The notes: generated by a model not told the origin, from the sequence alone. A stretch of DNA of 64,000 bases from UBA7672 sp963718145 (GCA_963718145.1 CAVQYJ010000020.1:310001-374000); one strand, 5' to 3'; positions 25,504 to 34,520 are shown, counted from the stretch's first letter. A program made the numbers and translations.

Positions 25504-26400
25504 CTACCGGTCTATAGCGCCGGTCTTGTCCCCGGCAAGCGGAAGGGGCTGCGGCTTGGGCGACCTCAGCCGGACACGTATGACGCGCCGCGGATCGGCG
25601 GCGATCACCTCGATATGCGGTCCGCGCGGGTGCTCGACCGCATCGCCCGCCGACAGCACGCGCCCCGCCAGCGCCGCCACGAGGCCGCCAATGGTGTCGA
25701 TCTCGTCCTCGAAGTCCTCGAGGCTCAGCGGCAGCCCGGTTTCGCGCTCGGTCTCGGCGATGCCGGCAAGGCCATCGACCTCCCACAGATGACGCCCGCG
25801 GCGCATGACCAGGGGCTTGGTCTCGTCATGCTCGTCCTCGATGTCGCCGACGATCTGTTCGACCAGGTCTTCAAGGCACACCATGCCGCCGGTGCCGCCA
25901 TATTCGTCCACCACCAGCGCGATATGGATGCGGGTCGCCTGCATCTGGACCAGCAGATCCGGCAGGCGTGTCGATTCCGGCACGAACATGATGTCGCGCA
26001 CCAGGCGTTCGAGCGGCTGCGAAGCCAGCGTCTCTTCCGACCAGCCGGCGCGCACGACTTCGGCGACGACGTCCTTGATGTGGACGAAGCCCAGCGGCTC
26101 GTCGAGCGATTCGCGATAGACCGGCATGCGCGAATGCGCCTCGACCGCGAAGAGATTGAGCACGTCCTTCAAGGTCGACGACACATCGACGCCCGCGATA
26201 TCGACGCGCGAGGTCATCACGTCGCGCACGCTGGCGGTCTCGAACAGCTTGACGCGCGAGCGCAGCGCGCTCGGCGCGCCGGGCGGATGCGCCTGGTTCT
26301 GCGGCGGAGGAAGAGCCTCTCCGGAGATCAGGCGCACCAGGCGCTCTCTCAGCGTCACGCGCTGCGGCGAGTCTTTGCTACTGGGGCCGTCATTGGGCAT
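25504..26400 (-). CDS. corC: CBS-pair/CorC_HlyC domain protein (hemolysin/CorC family)
   Basis: This 298-aa soluble protein has two CBS domains at about residues 60-190 (VRDVMTSRVDIAG, PVYRESLDEPLGFVHIKDV, VRDIMFVPEST) and a CorC_HlyC transporter-associated domain at about 205-285 (WEVDGLAGIAETE, DTIGGLVAALAGRV). It binds nucleotides and is linked to Mg/Co efflux in relatives. It lies 5 nt downstream of ybeY and 42 nt before lnt, the standard ybeY-corC-lnt order. Confidence 0.9.
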   Translation of the reverse strand: MPNDGPSSKDSPQRVTLRERLVRLISGEALPPPQNQAHPPGAPSALRSRVKLFETASVRDVMTSRVDIAGVDVSSTLKDVLNLFAVEAHSRMPVYRESLDEPLGFVHIKDVVAEVVRAGWSEETLASQPLERLVRDIMFVPESTRLPDLLVQMQATRIHIALVVDEYGGTGGMVCLEDLVEQIVGDIEDEHDETKPLVMRRGRHLWEVDGLAGIAETERETGLPLSLEDFEDEIDTIGGLVAALAGRVLSAGDAVEHPRGPHIEVIAADPRRVIRVRLRSPKPQPLPLAGDKTGAIDR

Positions 26401-26405
26401 GCGCG

Positions 26406-26904
26406 TCAGCCTTCCGCGCCTTCACCGGCATAGGGGCCGGTGGCGTAGGGGTCAGGCCAGCCGAGGCCGGCGAGGAGGCTTGTTTCGAGGGGTTCCATGA
26501 TCGCGGCGTCTTCCGGGGTGATATGATCGTATCCGAGGAGATGCAGGAAGCCATGAATCAGAAGATGACTGAAATGCCCGTCAAAAGGGCGTTTCATGGC
26601 CTCGGCGTCCCGCATCGAGGTCTCGTACCCCATGGCGATATCGCCCAGATGCGGCCGCTCGCCGGGAATCACGGGTCCGTCCGAAGGGAAGGACAGCACG
26701 TCGGTCGGCTTGTCGAGCCCGCGCCAGCGCCGGTTGAGGTCCTGCATTTCGGCATCGGCGGTGAGCAGGATCGAGATCACCCCACCCTCTCCGGTCTCGC
26801 GCGCGGCAAGGCCCAGCACATGCGCTGCGAGCGCCTCGATGTCGCCGAGCGAGTTCCCAGCGCGGGTCGGCGATGCGCAAATCGATCGACAGGTCGGCGC
26901 TCAC
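26406..26904 (-). pseudogene. ybeY: Endoribonuclease YbeY, split by a frameshift
   Basis: The N-terminus (GTG 26904: VSADLSIDLRIADPRWEL) and the rest (GDIEALAAHVLGLAARE through the zinc motif HGFLHLLGYDH) are in different frames. At 26846-26853 the 4-mer CGAG occurs twice in tandem. Removing one copy restores a 164-aa YbeY, the normal length. The GTGA overlap with phoH confirms the true start. A GTG at 26819 could give a 137-aa truncated form. YbeY matures 16S rRNA and is rarely dispensable, so a sequencing error is possible. Confidence 0.85.
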
Positions 26905-27923
26905 GTCCTGGGCGCGCCCGTGCTGGAAGAGCCCTCGCCCCGCGGCGGCTGCGCGTCCCGATCATAGGCCTCGATGATGCGCCCGACGAGTTCGTGGCGC
27001 ACGACATCTGCAACCGTCAGCGTCTCGATCGCCACGCCCTTGACGTCTTTCAGGATGCCGAGCGCATGGGCGAGGCCCGAGCGTATGCCGCCAGGCAAGT
27101 CGGTCTGCGAGGGATCGCCGGTGACGATCATGCGCGAGCCCTTGCCGAGGCGCGTCAGCACCATCTTCATCTGCGGCACGGTGGCGTTCTGCGATTCATC
27201 GATGATGACGAAGGCGTTCTTCAGCGTGCGGCCGCGCATGAAGGCAAGCGGCGCCACCTCAATCTCTCGGCGTTCCTTCCGCCGGTCGACTTCCTGCGCG
27301 CCGAGGCAGTCGTTGAGCGCATCCCAGATCGGCAGCATGTACGGGTCAACTTTTTCTTCCTGCGTGCCGGGGAGGAAGCCGAGCTTCTCGCCCGCCTCGA
27401 CGGCCGGCCGGGCGACCACCAGCCGCTCGCGCTTGCCGGCCTTGAGTTCCGCGGCGCCCATCGCGACTGCTAGATAGGTCTTGCCCGTGCCCGCCGGACC
27501 CACGCCGAATACGAGCCCCAGATCATCGCGCCGCAGCTTTTCCAGATAGGCCTTCTGCCCGGGCGACTGCGCCATGATCGGCTTGCGCAGTCCCGCGATC
27601 ACGTCGCCGGATCCCGCCGCCGAGCCATGCGCCACGGTAAGCTTGATCGCCGCTTCGAGTTCGGCGCTGCTGGCGTCCGCGCCGTTTTCAATGCGTCTCA
27701 GAAAGGCCTGAAGGGCGTCCGCCGCCAGCCGCGCGCCGTCGCCATTGCCGCTGACGACGATCTCGCCGCCCTGGCTTTCAGCGCGCACGCCGTCATCGGC
27801 GAACGCCTGTTCGAGAAGCTGGAGATGGGAATGCGCCGGCCCACAGATGTCGCGCAGCACTTGCGGGCTGGCGATAGGGATGACGAAGCGATGCGCGCGG
27901 ATCGTCTTGGGTTTCGTGGTCAC
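26901..27923 (-). CDS. phoH: PhoH-like ATPase
   Basis: This 340-aa PhoH family protein has an N-terminal KH-like region, Walker A GPAGTGKTYLA and Walker B FVIIDESQN, and the motif VTGDPSQTDLP. It is thought to be an RNA-linked ATPase that partners YbeY, its neighbour here. The GTG start at 27923 overlaps the miaB stop as GTGA, and its own stop overlaps the ybeY start the same way, pointing to a coupled operon. Confidence 0.92.
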   Translation of the reverse strand: MTTKPKTIRAHRFVIPIASPQVLRDICGPAHSHLQLLEQAFADDGVRAESQGGEIVVSGNGDGARLAADALQAFLRRIENGADASSAELEAAIKLTVAHGSAAGSGDVIAGLRKPIMAQSPGQKAYLEKLRRDDLGLVFGVGPAGTGKTYLAVAMGAAELKAGKRERLVVARPAVEAGEKLGFLPGTQEEKVDPYMLPIWDALNDCLGAQEVDRRKERREIEVAPLAFMRGRTLKNAFVIIDESQNATVPQMKMVLTRLGKGSRMIVTGDPSQTDLPGGIRSGLAHALGILKDVKGVAIETLTVADVVRHELVGRIIEAYDRDAQPPRGEGSSSTGAPRT

Positions 27924-29296
27924 GCCGGAACTCCCGTCGGCGCGCGCGCCTCGACGAGCCTGCCTGTGAGGCTGGACATGGTGGCGCCGGCGATCTCGAC
28001 TTCGGCGATGCGTCCCATCAGGCGCCATCCATCGACGACATGAACCGGCTGCATGTAGGGCGAATAGCCGAGCGCCTGCCCGGCAAGCTTGCCCTCGCGA
28101 GTGAACAGCACCGGAAGCCGTCGCCCGATCGTGGCCGAATTGAAGGCGCCTGCCTGCTCGCCGAGCAGGGTCTGCAGCCGCGCAAGGCGCTCGTCCTTCA
28201 CGTCTTCCGAAACCTGCAGGCTCATGCCCGCAGCGGGCGTGCCTGGACGCGCGGAGAATTTGAACGAATAGGCCTGCGCAAAGCGGACCTCGCGAACGAG
28301 CTGCAGGGTCTCTTCGAAATCCTTCTCGCTCTCGCCCGGAAAGCCGACGATGAAGTCGGACGCCACGGCAATGTCGGGCCGCGCGGCCCGCATGCGCTCG
28401 ATGATACGCAGATAGTCCTCCGCCGCGTGCTGCCGGTTCATCGCCTTGAGAACCCGATCCGATCCCGACTGCACCGGCAGGTGGAAGAACGGCGCAAGCT
28501 GGCCGACCTCGGCATGCGCCGCGATCAGGTCATCGCTCATGTCGCGCGGATGAGAGGTGGTGTAGCGGATGCGCTCGATCCCGCCGATCTTTGCGACATG
28601 CCGGATCAGGTCGCCCAGCCTCCATTCGCCCCCGCGCGCATCGTGCGCCAGCGCCGAGCCATGCCAGGCGTTCACGTTCTGGCCGATCAGCACGATCTCC
28701 TTCGCGCCCAGCCGCGCCAGTTCGCGCGCTTCGGCGACGATCGCATCCGCCCCGCGCGAGTATTCGGCGCCGCGCGTGTACGGCACCACGCAGAACGTGC
28801 AGAACTTGTCGCACCCCTCCTGCACCGAAAGGAATGCCGATGGCCCGTCGATCTCGCGGGTCTTGGGCAGGGCGTCGAACTTTTCCTCGGCGGCGAAGTC
28901 TGTCTCGAGCCGGTCGCCCGTCTGCCGCGCCATGCGCGCGATCATCTCGGGCAGGCGGTGATAGGATTGCGGCCCCACCACGAGATCGACCGCCGGCTGG
29001 CGGCGCATGATCTCCGCGCCCTCGGCCTGCGCGACACATCCGGCGACCGCAATGCGCAGCCTGCCGCCGGTTTCTTCCTTGAGTTCCTTGAGGCGCCCCA
29101 GCTCGGAAAAGACTTTCTCCGTCGCCTTCTCGCGGATGTGGCAGGTGTTGAGCACAACGAGATCGGCCGCTTCGGCAGAATCCACCACGGCGTAGCCCAA
29201 AGGCTTCAGGACGTCCCTCATCCTTTCGGAATCGTAGACGTTCATCTGACAGCCATAGGTCTTGATGAAGAGCCCTTTTGCCGGCGTGTCTGCCAC
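27920..29296 (-). CDS. miaB: tRNA-2-methylthio-N6-dimethylallyladenosine synthase
   Basis: A radical-SAM methylthiotransferase for ms2i6A37. The 458-aa product has the N-terminal UPF0004 domain (FIKTYGCQMNVYDSER, NTCHIREKA, VAGCVAQAEG, three Cys), the radical SAM motif CDKFCTFC, and a TRAM domain at the end. The GTG at 29296 lies 2 nt after the fur stop. The open frame continues upstream but overlaps fur. It is part of the tsaB-rimI-fur-miaB-phoH-ybeY run. Confidence 0.94.
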   Translation of the reverse strand: MADTPAKGLFIKTYGCQMNVYDSERMRDVLKPLGYAVVDSAEAADLVVLNTCHIREKATEKVFSELGRLKELKEETGGRLRIAVAGCVAQAEGAEIMRRQPAVDLVVGPQSYHRLPEMIARMARQTGDRLETDFAAEEKFDALPKTREIDGPSAFLSVQEGCDKFCTFCVVPYTRGAEYSRGADAIVAEARELARLGAKEIVLIGQNVNAWHGSALAHDARGGEWRLGDLIRHVAKIGGIERIRYTTSHPRDMSDDLIAAHAEVGQLAPFFHLPVQSGSDRVLKAMNRQHAAEDYLRIIERMRAARPDIAVASDFIVGFPGESEKDFEETLQLVREVRFAQAYSFKFSARPGTPAAGMSLQVSEDVKDERLARLQTLLGEQAGAFNSATIGRRLPVLFTREGKLAGQALGYSPYMQPVHVVDGWRLMGRIAEVEIAGATMSSLTGRLVEARAPTGVPA

Positions 29297-29298
29297 GG

Positions 29299-29709
29299 CT
29301 ACTTCTTGTCCTCGTCCAGCGGCACGCCATAGAGTTCGAGGCGGTGGTCGACCAGACGATAGCCCAGCTTGCGCGCGATCTCGATCTGCAACTTCTCGAT
29401 CTCGTCCGACTTGAACTCCACCACCCGGCCGCTCTTGGCGTCGATCAGGTGATCGTGGTGCTCGTCGGGGGATTCCTCGTAGCGCGAGCGGCCATCGCGA
29501 AAATCGTGGCGCTCGATGATGCCGGAATCCTCGAACAGCTTCACGGTGCGATAGACCGTGGCGAGCGAGATGTTGGAATCGACCGCCGCGGCGCGGCGGT
29601 GCAGCTCCTCGGCGTCGGGATGGTCCGCGGCCTGGCTGAGCACGCGCGCGATCACGCGGCGCTGCTCGGTCATGCGCAGGCCTTTGTCGATACAGCGCTG
29701 CTCGATCAT
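29299..29709 (-). CDS. fur: Fur family transcriptional regulator
   Basis: This 136-aa regulator has an HTH with SLATVYRTVKLFEDSGII and a metal-site stretch HHDHLIDAKSGRVVEF. Alphaproteobacterial Fur proteins may act as Fe or Mn (Mur) sensors; the sequence alone does not say which. The C-terminal Cys cluster of enterobacterial Fur is absent. ATG 29709 is used; the upstream Gly/Pro-rich frame is not conserved. It is co-directional with rimI and miaB. Confidence 0.9.
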   Translation of the reverse strand: MIEQRCIDKGLRMTEQRRVIARVLSQAADHPDAEELHRRAAAVDSNISLATVYRTVKLFEDSGIIERHDFRDGRSRYEESPDEHHDHLIDAKSGRVVEFKSDEIEKLQIEIARKLGYRLVDHRLELYGVPLDEDKK

Positions 29710-29766
29710 CGGACCTCCTCCGTGGAGCCCTCCGGGCGACCCCGGAATGCCGGGCACATATGCGTC

Positions 29767-30252
29767 TCAAGAGCCCTGATGTCCACCCGGACCGCCTACC
29801 GCCCGCGACATCACGAGAGCATCAACCCTGCCCTCTCGCGTCCGATAATAGTCTTTCCGCATGCCGATTTCCACGAATCCCGCCGATTTGTAGAGTGCGA
29901 GCGCGGGAAGATTGTTGCGCGCCGCCTCCAGCACCCAGCGCACAAGCCGGCGGTTCCGGGCCTCGGCGTCGAGCGCAGCGAAAATCCCCCGGCCCAGACC
30001 CTGCTCCCGGCGATCCTGCGCCACGGCGATGGACAGCAATTCGGCGTCGTCGCCGGCCGCCAGCGCCAGCCCGAATGCGACCGCCTCGCGTTCTCCGTGG
30101 GCGATGGCGGCAAAGCCCTGGGCGCGAGACAGCCACGTGACAAAATCCGGCTCGCTCCAACCATCGTCGAACGAGGCGCGGTGCAGCCGCGACAGGTCGG
30201 CGGCGTCGGCGGGTGTGGCGAGGCGGATGCGTGGCGTCCGGGACCCACTCAT
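29767..30252 (-). CDS. rimI: Ribosomal protein alanine N-acetyltransferase-like GNAT protein
   Basis: This 161-aa GNAT enzyme shows the acetyl-CoA loop RREQGLGRGIF and the RimI-type strand region ARNNLPALALYKSAGFVEIGMRKDYY (shown in part). Its place directly after tsaB (ATGA overlap at 30249-30252) is the standard tsaB-rimI order, which supports the assignment. RimI acetylates the N-terminus of ribosomal protein S18 in E. coli; targets here may differ. Confidence 0.88.
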   Translation of the reverse strand: MSGSRTPRIRLATPADAADLSRLHRASFDDGWSEPDFVTWLSRAQGFAAIAHGEREAVAFGLALAAGDDAELLSIAVAQDRREQGLGRGIFAALDAEARNRRLVRWVLEAARNNLPALALYKSAGFVEIGMRKDYYRTREGRVDALVMSRAVGGPGGHQGS

Positions 30253-30878
30253 GGCCGCCTCATCGGCGTGGCGTCCGGTTCGCGAACATAGACCGGGCGC
30301 GGCGGCGGCAACTCGCCCGCCAACCGGCCGGCGAACAGCGCGGCAGCGGCCGCCGTCGGCTTTGCGATGATGCGCGGGGAGCCGAGATCGGGAATGTCCG
30401 ACAGACCTCCACACACGGCATCGGTCCCGGCAGCGAGCGATTTCAGGTCCTCCTCGCGCGCCTCGAACGCGTCCGCCCCGCCCCTGCCCTGGTCGATGAG
30501 CTGCGCCCACCATGTCCGCTCCGGCGGCCGGCGCTTGGCGGGGAGCAGTCCCAGCACATAGCTCTGCAGCGGCAGCCCCTCCAGCGCCTCGAGACTGGTG
30601 ACGCCCGCCGCCGGAATGTCGAGCGCCAGCGCCAGTCCACGCGCAAATGCAACGCCGACGCGCACGCCGGTAAATGATCCGGGGCCGACGACGACCGCGA
30701 TCCGGCCCAGCGCAGAGAACTCCACTGCGGCCTCGCGCATCAGGCCCTCAACCAGCGGCGCCAGCCGCGCGTCATGGCCCTGCGTCATCGGTTCGGAGTG
30801 CGCTGCGACGACCTTACCATCGCGCGCGAGGGCCGCCTCGCAGGCGTCTCCCGATGTGTTGATGCCCAGGATCAGCAT
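30249..30878 (-). CDS. tsaB: tRNA threonylcarbamoyladenosine biosynthesis protein TsaB
   Basis: This 209-aa protein of the TsaD-like ASKHA fold has LILGINTSGDACEAAL at the start and the signature VVGPGSFTGVRVGVAFARGLA (partial). It is the scaffold partner of TsaD/TsaE for t6A37. ATG 30878 is the first codon of the family alignment. It overlaps rimI by 4 nt. The frameshifted rutE-like gene lies 47 nt upstream. Confidence 0.93.
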   Translation of the reverse strand: MLILGINTSGDACEAALARDGKVVAAHSEPMTQGHDARLAPLVEGLMREAAVEFSALGRIAVVVGPGSFTGVRVGVAFARGLALALDIPAAGVTSLEALEGLPLQSYVLGLLPAKRRPPERTWWAQLIDQGRGGADAFEAREEDLKSLAAGTDAVCGGLSDIPDLGSPRIIAKPTAAAAALFAGRLAGELPPPRPVYVREPDATPMRRP

Positions 30879-30925
30879 TGGAGGATCAGCATGGCCGGGC
30901 TCTTACGCGCATGACCTGGCCGGCG

Positions 30926-31529
30926 TCAAAGAATCCGCGCCGCTTCCTCGAAATCGAGCCTCGGCGCACGCGGGCGCACCCGCGTGTCATCGCCATGGCC
31001 GATATTGACGAGGAAGCTGGACCGCCAGGTCTTCATCTGCGGGTCAGCTGGCGAAGAACTCCTGGTCCACGCCCTCGCGGCGGAAACCGTTCATCGGCCC
31101 ACAGTCGAGCCCGAGCGAGCGGGCCGCGATGATGAGATAGGCGCCCTGCAGCGTGCCGCACTGGATCGCGTTCCACTCGGCATTCTTCGGCTCGGCGAAC
31201 CATTCCTTCGCGTTGGGCGCGTGCGGGATCAGCTTGCCGAGATGGTCCGCGAAAGCAAGGTCGTAGGCGACAATCGCCGTCCACGGCGCGGCCATGGTTT
31301 GCTTCCGGTTCCCTTCGTCGAGATGCGGCGCCAGCCGCGCCTTGGCTTCCTTCGACCGCACGAAGAGAAACCTGCCCGGCGTGATGTTAGACGCAGTAGG
31401 CCCGAGCTTCAGCAGGTCATAGGTCGCGCGGATCAGGACTTCCGGCGTTTCCTCGTCCGTCCAGCCGCGGCGCGTGCGCGCGGTGCGGAAGAGCTGGTCG
31501 AGAGATGCGTCGTCGAGCGGCTTTCCCAT
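30926..31529 (-). pseudogene. RutE/malonic-semialdehyde-reductase-like nitroreductase, frameshifted
   Basis: From ATG 31529 the frame reads LFRTARTRRGWTDEE, LLKLGPTASNITPGRF, CGTLQGAYLIIAA and PMNGFRREGVDQEFFAS, then meets TGA at 31044. The missing end (DPQMKTWRSSFLVNIGHGDD to FEEAARIL and stop at 30926) continues in another frame. One extra base near 31047 explains it; without it the protein is 200 aa, normal for the RutE/HadB FMN-reductase group. True loss or sequencing insertion cannot be told apart here. Confidence 0.85.
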
Positions 31530-31542
31530 GGTCCCGCCCCTC

Positions 31543-32121
31543 TCAGGCCGCCTCGACCGCGGTAACCTCCGGCACGTAGTGGCGGATGAGATTCTCGACG
31601 CCCTGCTTCAGCGTCAGCGCCGAGGACGGGCAGCCCGAGCAGGCGCCGCGCATCGAGAGGTGAACAATGCCGGTCTCCGCGTCGAACCGCTTGAAGACGA
31701 TGTCGCCGCCGTCATTGGCGACGGCGGGGCGCACCCGGGTTGCAATGAGTTCCTTGATCTCGGCGACGATCTCGGCGGTCTCGCCTTCATAGATCGTGTC
31801 GTCACCCTCATCATTGTTGGCGGCGGACTTCGAGGCGTCCGCGATCACCGGCGCGCCGGAGACGAAATGGTCCATGATCGCGGCCAACGCCTGCGGCTTG
31901 AGATGCGACCAGTCGGCGTCCTCGTCCTTGGTGATGGCGACGAAGTCTGTCCCCAGGAACACGTTCCGCACGCCCGTCAGCCCGAACAGGGCTGCGGCCA
32001 GGGGCGAGGCGGCGGCCTCCTCCAGCGAGATGAACTCGTAAGGCGTTGCGGGAGAGACATCGCGGCCGGGCAGGAATTTCAGGGTCGCCGGATTGGGCGT
32101 CGGCTGGGTCTGGATGAACAT
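31543..32121 (-). CDS. Nfu-type iron-sulfur cluster scaffold protein
   Basis: This 192-aa protein has the Nfu_N domain (FIQTQPTPNPATLKFLPG at residue 2 onward) and a C-terminal NifU-like domain with the cluster-binding CSGCPSS at about residues 160-166. It carries 4Fe-4S clusters to apo-enzymes such as MiaB and HemW, both encoded in this window. AGAGGA about 8 nt upstream sets ATG 32121. It is 14 nt upstream of the rutE-like gene. Confidence 0.92.
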   Translation of the reverse strand: MFIQTQPTPNPATLKFLPGRDVSPATPYEFISLEEAAASPLAAALFGLTGVRNVFLGTDFVAITKDEDADWSHLKPQALAAIMDHFVSGAPVIADASKSAANNDEGDDTIYEGETAEIVAEIKELIATRVRPAVANDGGDIVFKRFDAETGIVHLSMRGACSGCPSSALTLKQGVENLIRHYVPEVTAVEAA

Positions 32122-32219
32122 GGGGACGATCCTCTGCCTGCTAGATGGGCCCAAGCCGCGTCGGGCGCAATCCGCTTCGCCTCACCCGTATGTTGAGTAT
32201 CGGCGCCTTGGCTGCCCGT

Positions 32220-32705
32220 TCAGCCTGCCAGCCCGCCCATTTCATCGAGCTGGGCGTCGGTGAGGCCGCCCGGGATCACGGTCACGGCGATCGGACGCGC
32301 CGCGATCGGCTTGCCCTTGGCCAGCCGCGAAACCAGCGGACCTGGGCCCGCCCGCCCGGCGCCAGCGGCCAGGACCAGGGATTTGATCGAGGGATCGCCG
32401 TCCACCAGCTTGCGGATCGCGTCAATCGACTCATCGTCGCTGATCACCAGCTCGGCCTTCAGCCCCGTGCGCTGCTCGACCTGTTCAGCATGCCGGGTGG
32501 CCTTGAGGCGGGCAGAGTCGATAGCGTCCTGCGTTATGTCCTTGTCGAGCCCCAGCCACCCGCCCGTGCCCGGCACCTTGGCGCAGCGCAGGATCACCAG
32601 GCCGGCGCCGACGGCCTTCGCACGCATGCCGGCAAAGCACAGCGCCGAGAGGCACTCGTCGGTCTCGTCCGAGATCGCGAGAAATTTTCGTGACCGGTCG
32701 GTCAT
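32220..32705 (-). CDS. Universal stress protein, UspA family
   Basis: This 161-aa single-domain USP has FLAISDETDECLSALCFA at the N-terminus and the ligand-loop-like region VLAAGAGRAGPGPLVSRLA (GxGx9 variant), then PIAVTVIPGGLT. The usual ATP loop G2xG9xG(S/T) is only partly present, so nucleotide binding is uncertain. The order trpS-usp-nfu is frequent in alphaproteobacteria and is kept here with two extra genes between trpS and usp. Confidence 0.85.
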   Translation of the reverse strand: MTDRSRKFLAISDETDECLSALCFAGMRAKAVGAGLVILRCAKVPGTGGWLGLDKDITQDAIDSARLKATRHAEQVEQRTGLKAELVISDDESIDAIRKLVDGDPSIKSLVLAAGAGRAGPGPLVSRLAKGKPIAARPIAVTVIPGGLTDAQLDEMGGLAG

Positions 32706-32780
32706 GTCGACATGAGGCGCTGGGATGGAGATGGGGTCAAGATCACGCGAGGGAGGGCGTTCGCCCTGGCCGTGCGCGGC

Positions 32781-33935
32781 TTACTTCGCAGAGGACTTGG
32801 GCGCGGCAGCCTTGGGCGTGGACCGACCCTTGCCTTTCGCCTTGGCAGGCGCAGGCGACTCCACGGGCGCAGCTTCAACCGGAGCGATTTCTGCGACGGC
32901 GCTGGCGATAACCGGCGCCGGCGCGGCGCTTGCCTGCACAACGGCGATGAATTCGTCGGTCGCCTTCTGGGCCTGGACGAGCAGGAATCCCATGGTCGCG
33001 GGGTGGTTGCCGAACAGCGATCCATCAGGAGAGCCGTTCAGGATGATCAGCGGATGGAATTCAGCGGCGTCCTTCCAGGCGGCAAGGGCTGCTGCGCGCT
33101 GCGGCGCGGCCTTGACGGCGTCCGGCCAGTGCATGGTGTCGAGCACGGTGAAGGCCGCCATCGCCCTCCCCTTGGCTTCGGAGACCGCGCGGGTCGCGGC
33201 ATCGTCCAGCGGACTGCCGCCGCGCGAGGATGAAGTCGCTGCAATCGTGGCTTGGCTCTTGGCGGTCCAGGTGCTGACGAGGTTAAGCTGTTCGACGATC
33301 TGCGCGGATGTCGTCGCCACGGCAGAAGCGCGGCGCTTGAGGCGGCGGTCGTAGCTGACCAGCGCATCGCGGGCGGCGCGGAGTTGCACGCCTGTCGAGG
33401 CTGGCGTCACAAGGCGCGCAGCGGCGGTGAGGTCGGGATCGTCCTGTCCGGCTAGGGCGACCTGATTGTGGGCGAGCGTGATGAACTCACCCAGTGCTCC
33501 GGCCATCGCCGCCTGGTAGGCGGGCTTGGCGGTGAGGCGCGCCATCGGCGACCAGCCCGGCGCATCGGACGCCCAGCCGAGGTCATTGAAATGCTTTTCC
33601 ATCAGGCCCGCCGCGCCGCCGGCCCAGGGCGCGGTCCAGCGTGTGCGATCGACGGAGCTGGCGATGTTGCGGTCGCCGACGTCGCTCGAGGTGATCATCA
33701 GGAAGGGATAGGCGAGCACGGCGGCCGCCACGATGGCGGCGTTGAACCACCAGCGCACGACCTGGAAGAACGACTTGCCGGCGTGCACATGGCCGCCATG
33801 ATCGTCGTCTTCGATCTCGCGGACCTCGGCGACTTCTTCGGCGTCGATGGTGCGAAGCGGAAACGGCGAATCGATCTCGACCACCGCTTCATCTTCAACC
33901 ACGACCATGTCGCGGCGGAGTTGCAAGACTGACAT
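32781..33935 (-). CDS. Single-span membrane protein, DUF2333-like
   Basis: This 384-aa protein has an acidic cytosolic N-terminus (about 55 residues), one helix at about 60-80 (WWFNAAIVAAAVLAYPFLM), a long periplasmic helical region (SPMARLTAKPAYQAAMAGALGEF, DPDLTAAARLV, YDRRLKRRAS) and an Ala/Pro/Lys-rich tail. The spacing of the Trp-rich and DPDL blocks resembles DUF2333, but this is a weak call. The 5' region has inverted TTAACC repeats at 33980-33987 and 34012-34019. Confidence 0.6.
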   Translation of the reverse strand: MSVLQLRRDMVVVEDEAVVEIDSPFPLRTIDAEEVAEVREIEDDDHGGHVHAGKSFFQVVRWWFNAAIVAAAVLAYPFLMITSSDVGDRNIASSVDRTRWTAPWAGGAAGLMEKHFNDLGWASDAPGWSPMARLTAKPAYQAAMAGALGEFITLAHNQVALAGQDDPDLTAAARLVTPASTGVQLRAARDALVSYDRRLKRRASAVATTSAQIVEQLNLVSTWTAKSQATIAATSSSRGGSPLDDAATRAVSEAKGRAMAAFTVLDTMHWPDAVKAAPQRAAALAAWKDAAEFHPLIILNGSPDGSLFGNHPATMGFLLVQAQKATDEFIAVVQASAAPAPVIASAVAEIAPVEAAPVESPAPAKAKGKGRSTPKAAAPKSSAK

Positions 33936-34013
33936 GCCCAGCCCCGGCTCTAGTGACCCCGACAGTTGCAGGCGTCGGAAGTTAACCTCAACCCAACATT
34001 CCCTTACGCGCGG

Positions 34014-34424
34014 TTAACTCTGACCTCCCGCGCCGCCGGTTGTTTCTGCGAACGGCACCGTGAGGGTTGTCCCGGATTGCAGCTCAATTGTGATCGGGAA
34101 GCTGGTTTTTCCAGTCTGGTCCTTCGGGGAAAAAACCATCAGGTGCATGCCGCCTGGCGCAAAGGCCACGGTCTTGCCGGCCGGAAGCTCCACCGTTTCA
34201 AGGCGCTCCATCGAGACGCGGCCGTCACGGGTCACAGATGCGTGAATCTCGACTGCGTCAGCCTCAGGTGACGAAACCGACATGATGCGGTCGGCCTTTG
34301 GCGCGCGGATGGTGAAATAGGCGGCGCCGATTCCGCTCGATCCCAAGGGCGGCTGGAATTGCGGTCGCTGCACCAGCGGGCCTGCAGGCGTACAGGCGGC
34401 GAGTCCAAGCGCCAGCGACGCCAT
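34014..34424 (-). CDS. PCuAC-domain periplasmic copper chaperone, lipoprotein
   Basis: This 136-aa exported protein has a lipobox LGLAAC and the PCuAC motif: His (EIHAS), then Met (SMERLE), then HLM in PGGMHLMVF, the copper-binding H(M)x10Mx21HxM pattern. It would deliver Cu(I) to cytochrome oxidase. From ATG 34424 the signal is unusually short; an in-frame CTG at 34442, 5 nt after GGGAGG, would add TRFLI and give a normal signal peptide. The CTG start is a suggestion. Confidence 0.85.
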   Translation of the reverse strand: MASLALGLAACTPAGPLVQRPQFQPPLGSSGIGAAYFTIRAPKADRIMSVSSPEADAVEIHASVTRDGRVSMERLETVELPAGKTVAFAPGGMHLMVFSPKDQTGKTSFPITIELQSGTTLTVPFAETTGGAGGQS

Positions 34425-34520
34425 TATGAGAAATCGAGTCAGGCGAGCCTCCCACTATCCAAAGGCTAGATAAGCTGGTTCGCCTCGTCCGGAAGTGCGC
34501 GGGCGTGAGACGTTCAGCCG

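Noticed and set aside
23962..26433. 823-aa plus-strand open frame
   Set aside because: It is a shadow of lnt and corC; composition is Arg/Gly/His-rich with no recognisable motif.
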